NCBI RefSeq assembly: GCF_038443385.1
Contig: NZ_CP151726.1
Span: 6,262,001 to 6,326,000 of the forward strand
DNA from: Stieleria varia
GTDB taxonomy: Bacteria; Planctomycetota; Planctomycetia; Pirellulales; Pirellulaceae
DNA length: 64,000 nucleotides
Direction: 5' to 3'
Shown: positions 24,533 to 33,385 of the stretch, piece after piece
Layout: every line of letters starts with the position of its first letter
Numbering within the stretch: the first letter of the stretch is position 1
The notes under the pieces: model-generated
Databases searched by the model: none
Seen by the model: the letters and a program-made list of their open reading frames with translations, nothing else
Told to the model about the DNA's origin: nothing
Program-made: the position numbers and the translations under genes

Positions 24533-26164
24533 ATGTCCGTGTTCTTTATCGTTGCTGACCACAAGGTCCTCGGTCCCTTTACGGGTATCGAGCTTCGGGA
24601 AGCCGCACTGGCGGGCGTGCTGTCATCAGATTGCATGATCGGCGGAACACCCCGCGGACCTTGGCATTCGGCCGGCACGGTTGGACTTTTTAATGACCAA
24701 AAGGTTCCCCAGCCGCATCCCCCAGGTGTGGTCGTGCCGTTGTTTGACGTTCAGGGTTTGCCGGGTGCCTTTCAAGGTCCTTTTAAGTTGCGTGAGTTGA
24801 TCGGATTCGCGTCACGTGGCTTGCTGCCATTGGACAGCCAGTATCGAGCAGTGGGCACCGAATCCTGGGGTTTGGTTAGCAATCTGCGGATCATCGCCGT
24901 GTGTGTTTCGGGTGATCTGGTGCTGGTGGATCCCGATGGCAGGATCTGCTTGCGCACCCGCGGCGTTGCTGCGGGTGCCGATGCGAACCGCTGGAGTGTC
25001 GAGCATCGACCACCTGGTGCGCTTGCCAAGCCCGTTGAACGTTCGGGAGCGACTCCCGTCAGGGAACGCAATGAAATTGCGCAGTACGGTGACGTCGGCG
25101 AGAGCGAGCAAGCCGTTTCCGAAAACAACGAGGTAGAAACGGAGCTGACACGATCGCTTCGGCAATCCTTGGTGCTTGATCCGAAAGTTCGCAAGCAATC
25201 GCAGGATCGACCGGCCAATTGTGCGTTTCCCTACGGGGTCAGCATGAGACGTGCGGCGATCGTCACCGGCGTCGTCACAAGCCTGCTGCTCTTGGCGTTC
25301 GTCGTTCCCACGCTGTTGCGTCAATGGAACGATCGCACCATGGATCACGATGCGTTAATCGGACAATGGATCCACGCGACGGACCCGGATCAGCCACGCT
25401 TCGGCATTTCTTTCGATGCCGGCGGGCATTGCGTCATTTTCAATGCCAACGGTGCATCCTGGACGGGCAGCTTTGATTGGCCCCAGCGTGGCGGTCAATG
25501 GATGAGCGGAGCGGGCATCCCGGGGCTGAAAACAAAGATCGATGAATCGGAACCTGAACATCAGCTCGCATTGATCCAGCCGTCGGACGGTTACATCAAG
25601 TTGTCCGGGTTTGTCAAAGATCCTCCGATGATCGATGGGCATCATGTACGTGACCTCTTTGTGCGACGGATCGGTGATCAGTTGATGCTCGGCTACTTGA
25701 CCTCCGTTGAAATCACGGACTCCGAAAAACGCATGACGGCGGCATGGGTTTCGACCCGTCGTTTTGCAACGGCTCAGCCGACTGATATTTTGGCTCAGTT
25801 GAAATCCATTCCGGAACGTTCAACCGCGTCGAATTCTCCCGAACCTTACCGCTCAGCACCCGTATTGGCGGATGCGATCGCAGCGGTTTCAAACCAGTCT
25901 GCAAGCCTATCTGAAAATGACGCCGACGGCAGTCCCGCTTATTCGGCAACGGTCAACGGATCGTTCTTGTTGAAACTGTTGGGCGTGCCCGATGAAGCCC
26001 GCCGGTTGTATCCGTTCGAAGCCCCCAAGGTACCGCTCGGCGAATCATTCGAAGGATCGCAGTTGGTGCGATACCGAGACGTCACGCTCATGCTCAGCCC
26101 CAGCGGTGAAATCCAATACGTCCGCGTCGGCGGTCTGCCGGCGAACAAGAACGTATCAGGGTAA
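24533..26164 (+). CDS. Membrane protein with GYF_2-like N-terminal repeats, unknown function
   Basis: A 543-residue protein. Two N-terminal GYF_2-like units can be seen: residues ~1-50 (FIVADHKVLGPFTGIELREA, then LAGVLSSDCMIGG) and ~68-110 (QGPFKLRELIGFASRGLLPLD). In other proteins such modules bind peptides or mediate assembly. A single transmembrane segment follows at ~243-262 (IVTGVVTSLLLLAFVVPTLL), preceded by a charged linker. The C-terminal ~280 residues are strand-rich (FGISFDAGGHCVIFNANG) and probably extracytoplasmic. It is transcribed divergently from the DUF1559 pseudopilin, 126 bases away, which may hint at a shared surface function. No catalytic motif was found. Confidence 0.7.
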   Translation: MSVFFIVADHKVLGPFTGIELREAALAGVLSSDCMIGGTPRGPWHSAGTVGLFNDQKVPQPHPPGVVVPLFDVQGLPGAFQGPFKLRELIGFASRGLLPLDSQYRAVGTESWGLVSNLRIIAVCVSGDLVLVDPDGRICLRTRGVAAGADANRWSVEHRPPGALAKPVERSGATPVRERNEIAQYGDVGESEQAVSENNEVETELTRSLRQSLVLDPKVRKQSQDRPANCAFPYGVSMRRAAIVTGVVTSLLLLAFVVPTLLRQWNDRTMDHDALIGQWIHATDPDQPRFGISFDAGGHCVIFNANGASWTGSFDWPQRGGQWMSGAGIPGLKTKIDESEPEHQLALIQPSDGYIKLSGFVKDPPMIDGHHVRDLFVRRIGDQLMLGYLTSVEITDSEKRMTAAWVSTRRFATAQPTDILAQLKSIPERSTASNSPEPYRSAPVLADAIAAVSNQSASLSENDADGSPAYSATVNGSFLLKLLGVPDEARRLYPFEAPKVPLGESFEGSQLVRYRDVTLMLSPSGEIQYVRVGGLPANKNVSG

Positions 26165-26306
26165 GAACCGTGGCCTGAGCTGCGACGCGTCAGTGGCCGG
26201 GTCGTTGTAACATCGAGCATTGGTTCCACTGTGCAATACCCGTGGCCTAGACGGCCAGCGGCTCAGGGCGTTTGACATTACCAAACGCTGTGCGACGCGA
26301 CGCTTT

Positions 26307-27275
26307 CTATCGCAATCCGGATGACTCGTAGGCAGTGTCGATGATTTGCGTGGTCGTCATTCCTTCCACGCCCGAGATCTTGGGCTCTCTGCCTTCCTGG
26401 ATCGCAGTTGTGAAATCTGCGATCAAGGGTGCGTGCAAATTGTAATGTGGTGGATGCTGTTCGATTTGTGATCCTGCTGCTGTGATCACTTGCAAGTTAC
26501 CGTCGTTGAGTGATTCGGTCAGCACTCGGCCTTCGGTACCGATGAGTTCTAAACGATCAGACACGTTGGCGGCGCCAAAATAGCACTGCAGCACACCGGT
26601 GGTTCCACCAGCGAAACGCATCAGCAACGTCGCCGCTTGCTCGGCTTCATAGTCCTCCGATGCCGTCACAGCGGCTTGCACTTCCAAGGGTGCTCCCAGC
26701 AGCATGTTGAAGACATCAAGCCGGTGGCTACCAATGTCCATCAGCGGACCGCCGCCACCTTGCGACAGAACCACACGCCAGTTGTCTCGGTCGAATCTTG
26801 TTTCGAGTCCCGTGGTGGCAAGGATCGATAGCGGTCGGCCGAGTGCTCCCGTGGTCAGAAGCTCCGCGATGCGTGACACGACGGGATAGAACCGTCGGTA
26901 GTAGGCTACGCCAAGAGTCACTCCATAGCTGCGGCAGACATCGATCATCTGCTGGCATTCATTGGCCGACATCGCCATCGGTTTTTCAACCAAAACGTGC
27001 TTGCCAGCGTTTGCCGATGCAATGGTGTGCGGGCAGTGCAAGTAAACGGGCGTTGCCACGTAGATCGCATCGATGTCTCCGTCGGCGATCAGCTCGTCGG
27101 CAGTGGAGTACAAACGCGAGACACCGAAGTGGTTACCGAATTGGGCCAGTCCCGCGGAATCCCTTCGGCAAGCGGCAACCAGCTCGCTCTGTGTATCACG
27201 CAAAATAGCGTCGGCGACTCGCTTGGTCGCAATGTCGCCGCATCCCAAGATTCCCCAACGAACAGGTCGGTTCAC
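26307..27275 (-). CDS. Gfo/Idh/MocA-family NAD(P)-dependent oxidoreductase
   Basis: A 322-residue dehydrogenase, probably acting on a sugar or cyclitol. The Rossmann motif is GILGCGDIATKR near the N-terminus, the family's EKP signature is in HVLVEKPMAMSANECQ, and DIGSHRLDVFNMLLG holds the usual catalytic His region. The start is GTG 27275, overlapping the stop of the upstream gene (GTGA), so the two are translationally coupled. No signal peptide is visible. The substrate cannot be inferred; the family includes many sugar oxidoreductases in planctomycetes. Confidence 0.87.
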   Translation of the reverse strand: MNRPVRWGILGCGDIATKRVADAILRDTQSELVAACRRDSAGLAQFGNHFGVSRLYSTADELIADGDIDAIYVATPVYLHCPHTIASANAGKHVLVEKPMAMSANECQQMIDVCRSYGVTLGVAYYRRFYPVVSRIAELLTTGALGRPLSILATTGLETRFDRDNWRVVLSQGGGGPLMDIGSHRLDVFNMLLGAPLEVQAAVTASEDYEAEQAATLLMRFAGGTTGVLQCYFGAANVSDRLELIGTEGRVLTESLNDGNLQVITAAGSQIEQHPPHYNLHAPLIADFTTAIQEGREPKISGVEGMTTTQIIDTAYESSGLR

Positions 27276-27781
27276 TTCACCGGATCCTGACGCAGGAATC
27301 CGATCGGGGTGGCCGGAGTCTTTTCTTCTTCCGCTGGTTTCATGAACGAGCTGAAGAAACCACCTTCCTTTTTCTCGGCCGGCGCGGGTGTGCTATCCCC
27401 GCGGAAACCCGCCGGAATGATCCGCATCGGATTGAGTGTTTCTTTGGTCCGTTTCCAGCTACGTTTGGCGGTGTTGGAGACTTCGGTGACCAAAGAATCC
27501 TTCTGCTTCACCACGCGTTCTTTTTCGTCTTTGCTGGGCAGCAATTTGCCAAAACTAGGCATTTTCCAGTTCATCGGGTTCAGCCCGCTGGCCAATTGGG
27601 ACAGGGGGCCGGGACCTGTGTCCTCGGTCTGCATCGTGTCGCTCGTATCCGCAGAGTCCCCGCCAAATCCGAACGGATTGGGGAGTTGTGCTTGAGCGTT
27701 GGAGGCGGAAAACACGAACAGGAAAGCGAGTCCGGCGGCCAAGAGTGGCGTGCCGACCCGCAACGTTGGGGCAGGTTTCAT
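27272..27781 (-). CDS. Small secreted protein of unknown function
   Basis: Started at ATG 27781 (MKPAPTLRVGTPLL), 40 codons inside the longest frame, since this gives a standard signal peptide (LLAAGLAFLFVFSASNAQA). The mature part, ~135 residues, is Pro/Gly/Lys-rich and low in predicted structure (LPNPFGFGGD, KKEGGFFSSFMKP). It contains a basic helix (TAKRSWKRTKETLNPM). Its stop overlaps the GTG start of the oxidoreductase gene by four bases, so the two are probably one transcript. No motif is recognised. It is divergent from alaS. Confidence 0.65.
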   Translation of the reverse strand: MKPAPTLRVGTPLLAAGLAFLFVFSASNAQAQLPNPFGFGGDSADTSDTMQTEDTGPGPLSQLASGLNPMNWKMPSFGKLLPSKDEKERVVKQKDSLVTEVSNTAKRSWKRTKETLNPMRIIPAGFRGDSTPAPAEKKEGGFFSSFMKPAEEEKTPATPIGFLRQDPVK

Positions 27782-28063
27782 GGTGGGATCGCTCCTGGAC
27801 TGGATTCGTATGGATCTCATTCCGATCGGGCGGTGCCCGATCCATTGAAATGGGTTTCTCTGCGTCGTATCCCATTTCAGACGAAACCGACACAAGAGCA
27901 ATTTCGTGCACGGGGGAGTGTTCGGCGAGCGGCGAATGCTTGCCAGATCCCACTGCTAAAAGCACGTGAATTGGGATATCATTCCCGGCGAGCGTCGAAG
28001 GCCGCCTGTGACGCGGGGGGCCGGACGACATTACGAAAATGACCAAACGCTGAAAAAAACACG

Positions 28064-30901
28064 ATGAAGACCGACGAGCTGAGAGAAAAGTACCTCGAGT
28101 TCTTTGAGAGCAAGGGCTGCGTGCGACGCCCCAGTGACGTGCTCGTACCGACTTGGGACCCCTCCGTTCTGTTCACCCCCGCTGGGATGAACCAGTTCAA
28201 GGATCACTTTCTGGGCAAAGTCAAACTGGACTTCACCCGCGCGACGACTTGCCAAAAATGCTTGCGAACCGGGGACATCGACAACGTCGGCCGTACAGCG
28301 TATCACCACACGTTCTTTGAAATGCTCGGCAATTTCAGCTTCGGCGACTATTTCAAACATGATGCGATCGCCTGGGCTTGGGAATTCCTGACCTCCAAAA
28401 AGTGGCTTGCCATCCCAGCGGACAAGCTCACCGTCACGGTCTACAAGGACGACGACGAAGCGTACGGGATATGGAAAGAATCGATCGGGTTGCCCGATGC
28501 GGCGATTTCGCGAATGGACGAAGACGAAAACTTTTGGCCAGCGTCCGCGCCCAGCCAAGGTCCCGACGGCGTCTGCGGTCCTTGCAGTGAAATCTACTAC
28601 CACTTGCCCGATGGCAGCGATGTCGAAATCTGGAACCTCGTGTTCACCCAGTTCAACCGCGTCGGAGAACCACCGAACAACCTGCAGCCGCTGCCGAGCA
28701 AAAACATTGACACGGGGATGGGACTGGAACGAACCGCCAGCGTCTTGCAGGGCGTCCCGACGAACTTCCACATCGATTCACTGTTCCCGATCGTTCAAGC
28801 CGCCGCGGAGGTGGTCAGCCGCAAGTACGCGTTGGACAGCGACGACGGGCGACGTTTGCGACGCATCACCGACCACGCACGCGCCTGCACATTCGCGATT
28901 CACGAGAACGTGTACCCCGGTCGCGACAAAGCCAAGTACGTGGTGCGACGGCTGATTCGCCGCGCGGTGTTGGACGGTTACCAAATGGACTTGCGGGAGC
29001 CTTTCCTGCACAAGCTGGTGCCGGCGGTCGCAGAAGCGAGCAAGTCGGTGTATCCCGAGCTGAGCGAAACCATCCAACGTGTCACGGAAGTCATCCAAGC
29101 GGAGGAGAACGCGTTCTTTGGGACGATCGACGGCGGTATGACTCGCATCGGACGACTGTTCGAACAAATGCGTGACGAAGCCACGGTGATGGTTCCCGGT
29201 GACGAAGCCGCTGATTTGAACAAGACCTATGGCGTGCCACCGGAGTTGCTGCAAACGATCGCTGCCGAACAGAACTTTACGTTCGACTGGGACGGGTACC
29301 GCGAAGCAATGGACCAGCACGCGATCGATAGCGGTGCCGGCCAAAAAGAATTGTTCCAAACCGGACCCCTGGAAACGCTGAAAGAATCCCTCCGCGAAAC
29401 GCCCTTCGTCGGTTACGACGCGACCGAGGCCGAGTGCGTGGTCAAAGGAATCATCACCGGGGACGGTAAAAGCACTCCGGATGATGACGGGCAATTGCTC
29501 AGTCACGTCGATCGCCCTGGCGACAACCCAATGCGAATCGTGCTGAATCATTCGCCGTTTTACGGTGAATCGGGCGGCCAAATAGGCGATGTGGGCACGA
29601 TCAAGGGCAAGTCGTTCGTATTCGAAGTCACCGATACGCAGAAACACGGCGGATTGATCGTCCATCACGGAGTGCTCAAAAGTGGTGAACTGCATGAAGG
29701 CGTGGAGTGCACCGCCACTGTCGACACGACGCGACGTGACGCGTTGGCTCGCGCCCACTCCGCGACTCACATCCTCCACTATGCGTTGCACCAAAATGTC
29801 GGCGATCACGCCCAGCAACAGGGCAGCAAGGTGGAGGCCGACCGGCTGCGGTTTGACTTCACGAACCAAAAACCGATCGACGACGACGTGCTGCAGAAGA
29901 TCGAACGTGAGGTCTGTGAACGTATCGCAACGCCGGCCGAGGTGACTTGGAAAACCGTACCACTGACTGAAGCACGCGCCGCGGGCGCGATGATGCTGTT
30001 CGGCGAAAAGTACCCCGATCCAGTGCGCATGGTTTCCATCGGCGACTACAGCAAAGAACTCTGCGCGGGAACCCACGTGACGAACACCCAACAAGTCGAG
30101 ACGTTTGAGTTGCTCGTCGAAGAAAGCGTTTCAGCAGGCACACGACGCATCCAAGCCTTGACCGGCCCGCGTGCTCAATCGCACCGACAGCAGACTCGCC
30201 AACTGTTGACAACGATCGCCAAACTGCTCTGCACCACGGATGCGTTGGCCGCCAGTGGCGCCGCGCAGTTGATCGCGGATGTTCGTCAGATCAAGAAAGA
30301 TCTCAGCGCGGGCAAGTCCTCCGATCACGCCGATTCGTTCTCGGTGGCCAAGGATGCAGTGTCGACGGATGTCGATGATTACATGGCGGTTCGCAACAGT
30401 GTTCGCGAAATCACCCGAATGCTGAACGTCTCCCAGGACGACGTTGCAGGCCGCATCGAGAGCCTACTGGCGGATCGTGAGAGTCTGATCGGGCAACTCA
30501 AACAAGCCAGTGCGGGTGGCAAGATCACCGCCGAAGACTTGATCGCGCAAGGCGAAACCGTCGGCGACGTCGCATTGGTGGTGGCCGAAGTTCCAGGGGC
30601 CAACCCGAACGTCATGCGAGGTTGGATCGATCAAATCCGCAAGAAGAGCGAGGGCGGTTCGGCAGTACTGCTGGCAACCGTCACGGGCGACAAAGTGCTG
30701 CTGGTCGGCGGCTTGAGCCACTCGTTGGTCTCAGCCGGTTTGAAAGCCGGCGAGTGGGTGGGAGCTGCAGCATCGATGGTCGGCGGCGGCGGCGGCGGAC
30801 GTCCAGACTTGGCGCAAGCCGGCGGAAAGGACCCCGCAAAACTGCCCGAAGCACTCGCAGCGGCCAAAGCATCGATGCGAGAGCAACTGGAAAGCCTCTA
30901 A
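28064..30901 (+). CDS. alaS: Alanyl-tRNA synthetase
   Basis: It charges tRNA-Ala with alanine and edits mischarged Ser/Gly. The 945-residue protein is somewhat longer than the usual ~875. The catalytic domain is N-terminal (LREKYLEFFESKGCVRRPSD, TPAGMNQFKDHFLG, class II motif 3 in TGMGLERTAS). The editing domain carries the zinc-binding HSATHILHYALHQ and ELCAGTHV motifs. The C-Ala domain is at the end (VLLVGGLSHSLV, then a Gly-rich GGGGGGRPDLAQAGG). All key residues look intact. The only paralogous feature is a slightly long editing/C-Ala linker. Confidence 0.97.
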   Translation: MKTDELREKYLEFFESKGCVRRPSDVLVPTWDPSVLFTPAGMNQFKDHFLGKVKLDFTRATTCQKCLRTGDIDNVGRTAYHHTFFEMLGNFSFGDYFKHDAIAWAWEFLTSKKWLAIPADKLTVTVYKDDDEAYGIWKESIGLPDAAISRMDEDENFWPASAPSQGPDGVCGPCSEIYYHLPDGSDVEIWNLVFTQFNRVGEPPNNLQPLPSKNIDTGMGLERTASVLQGVPTNFHIDSLFPIVQAAAEVVSRKYALDSDDGRRLRRITDHARACTFAIHENVYPGRDKAKYVVRRLIRRAVLDGYQMDLREPFLHKLVPAVAEASKSVYPELSETIQRVTEVIQAEENAFFGTIDGGMTRIGRLFEQMRDEATVMVPGDEAADLNKTYGVPPELLQTIAAEQNFTFDWDGYREAMDQHAIDSGAGQKELFQTGPLETLKESLRETPFVGYDATEAECVVKGIITGDGKSTPDDDGQLLSHVDRPGDNPMRIVLNHSPFYGESGGQIGDVGTIKGKSFVFEVTDTQKHGGLIVHHGVLKSGELHEGVECTATVDTTRRDALARAHSATHILHYALHQNVGDHAQQQGSKVEADRLRFDFTNQKPIDDDVLQKIEREVCERIATPAEVTWKTVPLTEARAAGAMMLFGEKYPDPVRMVSIGDYSKELCAGTHVTNTQQVETFELLVEESVSAGTRRIQALTGPRAQSHRQQTRQLLTTIAKLLCTTDALAASGAAQLIADVRQIKKDLSAGKSSDHADSFSVAKDAVSTDVDDYMAVRNSVREITRMLNVSQDDVAGRIESLLADRESLIGQLKQASAGGKITAEDLIAQGETVGDVALVVAEVPGANPNVMRGWIDQIRKKSEGGSAVLLATVTGDKVLLVGGLSHSLVSAGLKAGEWVGAAASMVGGGGGGRPDLAQAGGKDPAKLPEALAAAKASMREQLESL

Positions 30902-30912
30902 CGCTCCAAGAG

Positions 30913-31165
30913 CTGCCGGCCCCAGTGAGCCTCAGGCGCTAGCCGTGGGCCTGAGGCGGATTATGGTGCCGGCCCACGGCTAGCGCCTGAGGCTCACTTT
31001 GATTGCGATGTATGGAACGAAAACATGGACTGAAAAACAATGCCAACACCACGTTTTGAACAGCACAGTTTGTGTCCCAACTGCCGGCCCCAGTGAGCCT
31101 CAGGCGCTAGCCGTGGGCCTGAGGCGGATTATGGTGCCGGCCCGTGGCTAGCGCCATCGGCTCAC
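30913..31165 (+). mobile_element. MITE-like element, copy C, truncated and rearranged
   Basis: Two copies of the CAGGCGCTAGCCGTGGGCC hairpin are present (30924-31000 and 31090-31160). The first is followed by the internal GATTGCGATGTATGGAACG segment and a decayed right terminus (CAACACCACGTTTTGAACAG, 31045-31064). The left terminus is missing and the second hairpin's right arm has mutated. It lies between the convergent alaS and thioredoxin-fold genes. The family is clear but this copy is probably immobile. Confidence 0.7.
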
Positions 31166-31299
31166 AGTGATAACGCAACACGACTCAATCTGCTGTCTCG
31201 GATTTGGGGGGAGGTCGAGCTTAGCCGTTCAGGCGAATACGAGGGAGGCGACCTGTCTGCGCAAGTCAATGATTGGGAATGGCAAAACGTTTGGCGGGG

Positions 31300-31378
31300 C
31301 ACGCTATCGACTTGGAAAGTCGAGCGACGATTGTCGTTCGACTTTCCAAGTCGAAAACGAACACGACCATCCGCCCAA
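31300..31378. repeat. CGACTTGGAAAGTCG palindrome, full copy
   Basis: Arms CGACTTGGAAAGTCGA and TCGACTTTCCAAGTCG (31308-31353) surround GCGACGATTGTCGT. The core and the flank AAAACGAACACGACCATCC recur at 41654-41715. It lies between convergent genes and could form a strong stem in either transcript. Confidence 0.8.
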
Positions 31379-31448
31379 GCGCAAACCATCCGCCTTGCAC
31401 CGTATGCCCAATGGCTGCGTCCCCTGCTGCGGAAGCACGCAATAAACC

Positions 31449-31502
31449 AGCACGAATCGCAAGCGAGTGAGTTGCGAAATTCACTCGCTTGCGCTTCGTG
31501 CT
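31449..31502. repeat. CGCAAGCGAGTGA palindrome
   Basis: AGCACGAATCGCAAGCGAGTGA pairs with TCACTCGCTTGCGCTTCGTG across a short loop; the same family lies at 1471-1534. No gene is present between it and the thioredoxin-fold gene's stop at 31581. Confidence 0.75.
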
Positions 31503-31580
31503 CGTATTTTGGACTGCCGGAATGCTTCCCAGCGATGTCTTGCAGAGGGAATTCTGGCGAATCCCATTACGAAGAGTGGC

Positions 31581-33269
31581 TTACTTTTTGAGCAACTGCT
31601 GCACCGATGACTGCAGTTGCAGCCCTGAGAAATCCAATGCCGCCACGCGGCCTTCCTGGTCCAGGATCACCACAAACGGAAACGACACGGCACCGAATTG
31701 AACGGCCACCGGGTTGGCCACACGTTGCTGTGCCGAGGAGATGCTACGGAAATTCCGGAAACCGAGTTCCGACTTCTGTGCAAATTCTTCCACCGGAGCC
31801 TCTTGGGGATCCAAGTTGATTCCCACGATCGCGATGTTGTCCGGGTCGGCATCACGCATCAGTTTTAGTTGTGGGATCACTTGCAAGGATTCCTCCAGTG
31901 TGACCGCCCACAACGGCATCAAGACGACTTTGCCGCGGTAGTCGGCCAGAGATAGTGGTGCCCCATCGACGGCGGGCAAGCTCGGTTGATAAAGCGTCCC
32001 GAGCACGTCCTCTCGACGCTTCTGTGCATCCATCGCGATGTTGACTTCTGTCCGCGTTTCCGAATCAGCGTCGGGAAATCGATCCGTCAGGACGCGAAAG
32101 GTCTCGTCGACCAACTCGCTCAACCCCAACGCTTCGAATTGCAACGCGGCGCCGGCGAGCTGTTGAACGCTGCTCAAGTCAGGTGCGGCGTCGATCAAGC
32201 GATTCGCGGCAGCCGACCATTGGCCCACCGGTACGTCACCTCCTTGGATCGTCGTATTGATCATCCGTGTCGTCTCATCGAACCGAGCGTTCCCGGCCAA
32301 TTGAGCAGCCATGTTGGCGATCATCGGATCCGACGAATCGCCAAACACGTTGGAGATGGTTTCACCGACACTCTGGGCTTCTGTCGCGTGTCCGTACATC
32401 GCCAGCGTATTGCGAGCTTGGCCCATCACCATCAGGGCTGCCACGTCCACGTTCTTGGATTTGGCAAGTTGATTGATCAGTTCAACCATTTGGGTTTCCG
32501 CGTTGGCTTTGCCGTTGCGTAGCGATTCGATGGCAAATCCGACCAAAACGATTTGACTGTCCGAGGCGATCCGTTGGTCGCTCGAGTTGACTTGTTCTTT
32601 TGCGAGTGTTTCCAGTTTCTGGGCGGCTTGGACATCACCGCCGCCGGCCATGTGTGACAGCGCTTGCATTTGGCCGCGGATGCCGGTGACCTTGTCCTCG
32701 GGTGTCGCCTGGGGATGCTCCGCAAGTTGCCTCGCGGCTTCCAACTTTTGCTCGACGATTTGCATCATGGTCGTCATCGCTTTGCTTTGATCCGAGATGC
32801 CTGCGCGTCCCGTTGCGATCAGTTCCATATCGCGATCGGTAGCCGATAAGTAGCCTGTCAGTTCTTGGGGAGTCAGATCATCACGCAAGGGGCGAGCGTT
32901 TGTGCTGCCATCGTCTGTGGAGCTGGACGGATCAGCCAGCGTCAGACCGCCTTCTGGGATCAAGGATGCCGGATTGTTTGGCGGATCTCCCGGTTTCATT
33001 CCGGTCAGATCGGCACCGGCGGGTTGTGACCGCGACACATCATCGGCGCGTTCGGAGGCATTCGCATAGGTGTGACCAAACGTATCATCGCCGACGTCTG
33101 GCGAAACACCTCTTGCAGCGAGTTCGGCCGCGCTCTGAACACCGCCATCAGCCGATGGGACGCCGGCGGCAGATGCGTTACTGGAATCACTGTCGGTTGA
33201 CTTGGAGCAACCGAAGCAGAGCAGGCTGAGCAAGCAGAGCGAAGCGGAAAGACGAAGAGAGAGGGTCAT
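31581..33269 (-). CDS. Lipoprotein with C-terminal thioredoxin-like domain lacking CxxC
   Basis: A 562-residue protein with a lipobox signal (LLCFGC, Cys21) and a Ser/Asp/Gly-rich linker to ~130. A helical repeat-like region (~135-400) is rich in Ala/Gln/Glu. The last ~140 residues resemble a TlpA/AhpC-type thioredoxin fold: LSLADYRGKVVLMPLWAV, IVGINLDPQEAPVEEF, AVSFPFVVILDQEGRVAALD. Where TlpA has WCxxC after the first strand, this protein has WAVTLEES, so both redox cysteines are absent. The cis-Pro (SFPF) is kept. Thiol-disulfide exchange is therefore unlikely; a binding or chaperone role is possible. It is monocistronic and convergent with alaS. Confidence 0.78.
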   Translation of the reverse strand: MTLSLRLSASLCLLSLLCFGCSKSTDSDSSNASAAGVPSADGGVQSAAELAARGVSPDVGDDTFGHTYANASERADDVSRSQPAGADLTGMKPGDPPNNPASLIPEGGLTLADPSSSTDDGSTNARPLRDDLTPQELTGYLSATDRDMELIATGRAGISDQSKAMTTMMQIVEQKLEAARQLAEHPQATPEDKVTGIRGQMQALSHMAGGGDVQAAQKLETLAKEQVNSSDQRIASDSQIVLVGFAIESLRNGKANAETQMVELINQLAKSKNVDVAALMVMGQARNTLAMYGHATEAQSVGETISNVFGDSSDPMIANMAAQLAGNARFDETTRMINTTIQGGDVPVGQWSAAANRLIDAAPDLSSVQQLAGAALQFEALGLSELVDETFRVLTDRFPDADSETRTEVNIAMDAQKRREDVLGTLYQPSLPAVDGAPLSLADYRGKVVLMPLWAVTLEESLQVIPQLKLMRDADPDNIAIVGINLDPQEAPVEEFAQKSELGFRNFRSISSAQQRVANPVAVQFGAVSFPFVVILDQEGRVAALDFSGLQLQSSVQQLLKK

Positions 33270-33315
33270 TGTTCGTGCATCACAAAGTCGGTTGAATTTC
33301 GTGCGTCAGGCACTA

Positions 33316-33376
33316 GTACGTCAGGCTTTCCAGCCTGACATCAGTGCTCATGTCAGCCTAGAAAGGCTGACGTACA
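33316..33376. repeat. Two GTCAGCCT-type palindromes
   Basis: GTCAGGCTTTCCAGCCTGAC and GTCAGCCTAGAAAGGCTGAC lie side by side between the M13 peptidase gene's stop and the thioredoxin-fold gene's start. Same family as 23337-23449. Confidence 0.7.
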
Positions 33377-33385
33377 TAAGGCCAA

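Noticed and set aside
28778..30094. Long minus-strand frame (438 codons) opposite alaS
   Set aside because: It mirrors the codon pattern of alaS, has no protein motif, and alaS is certain on the other strand.
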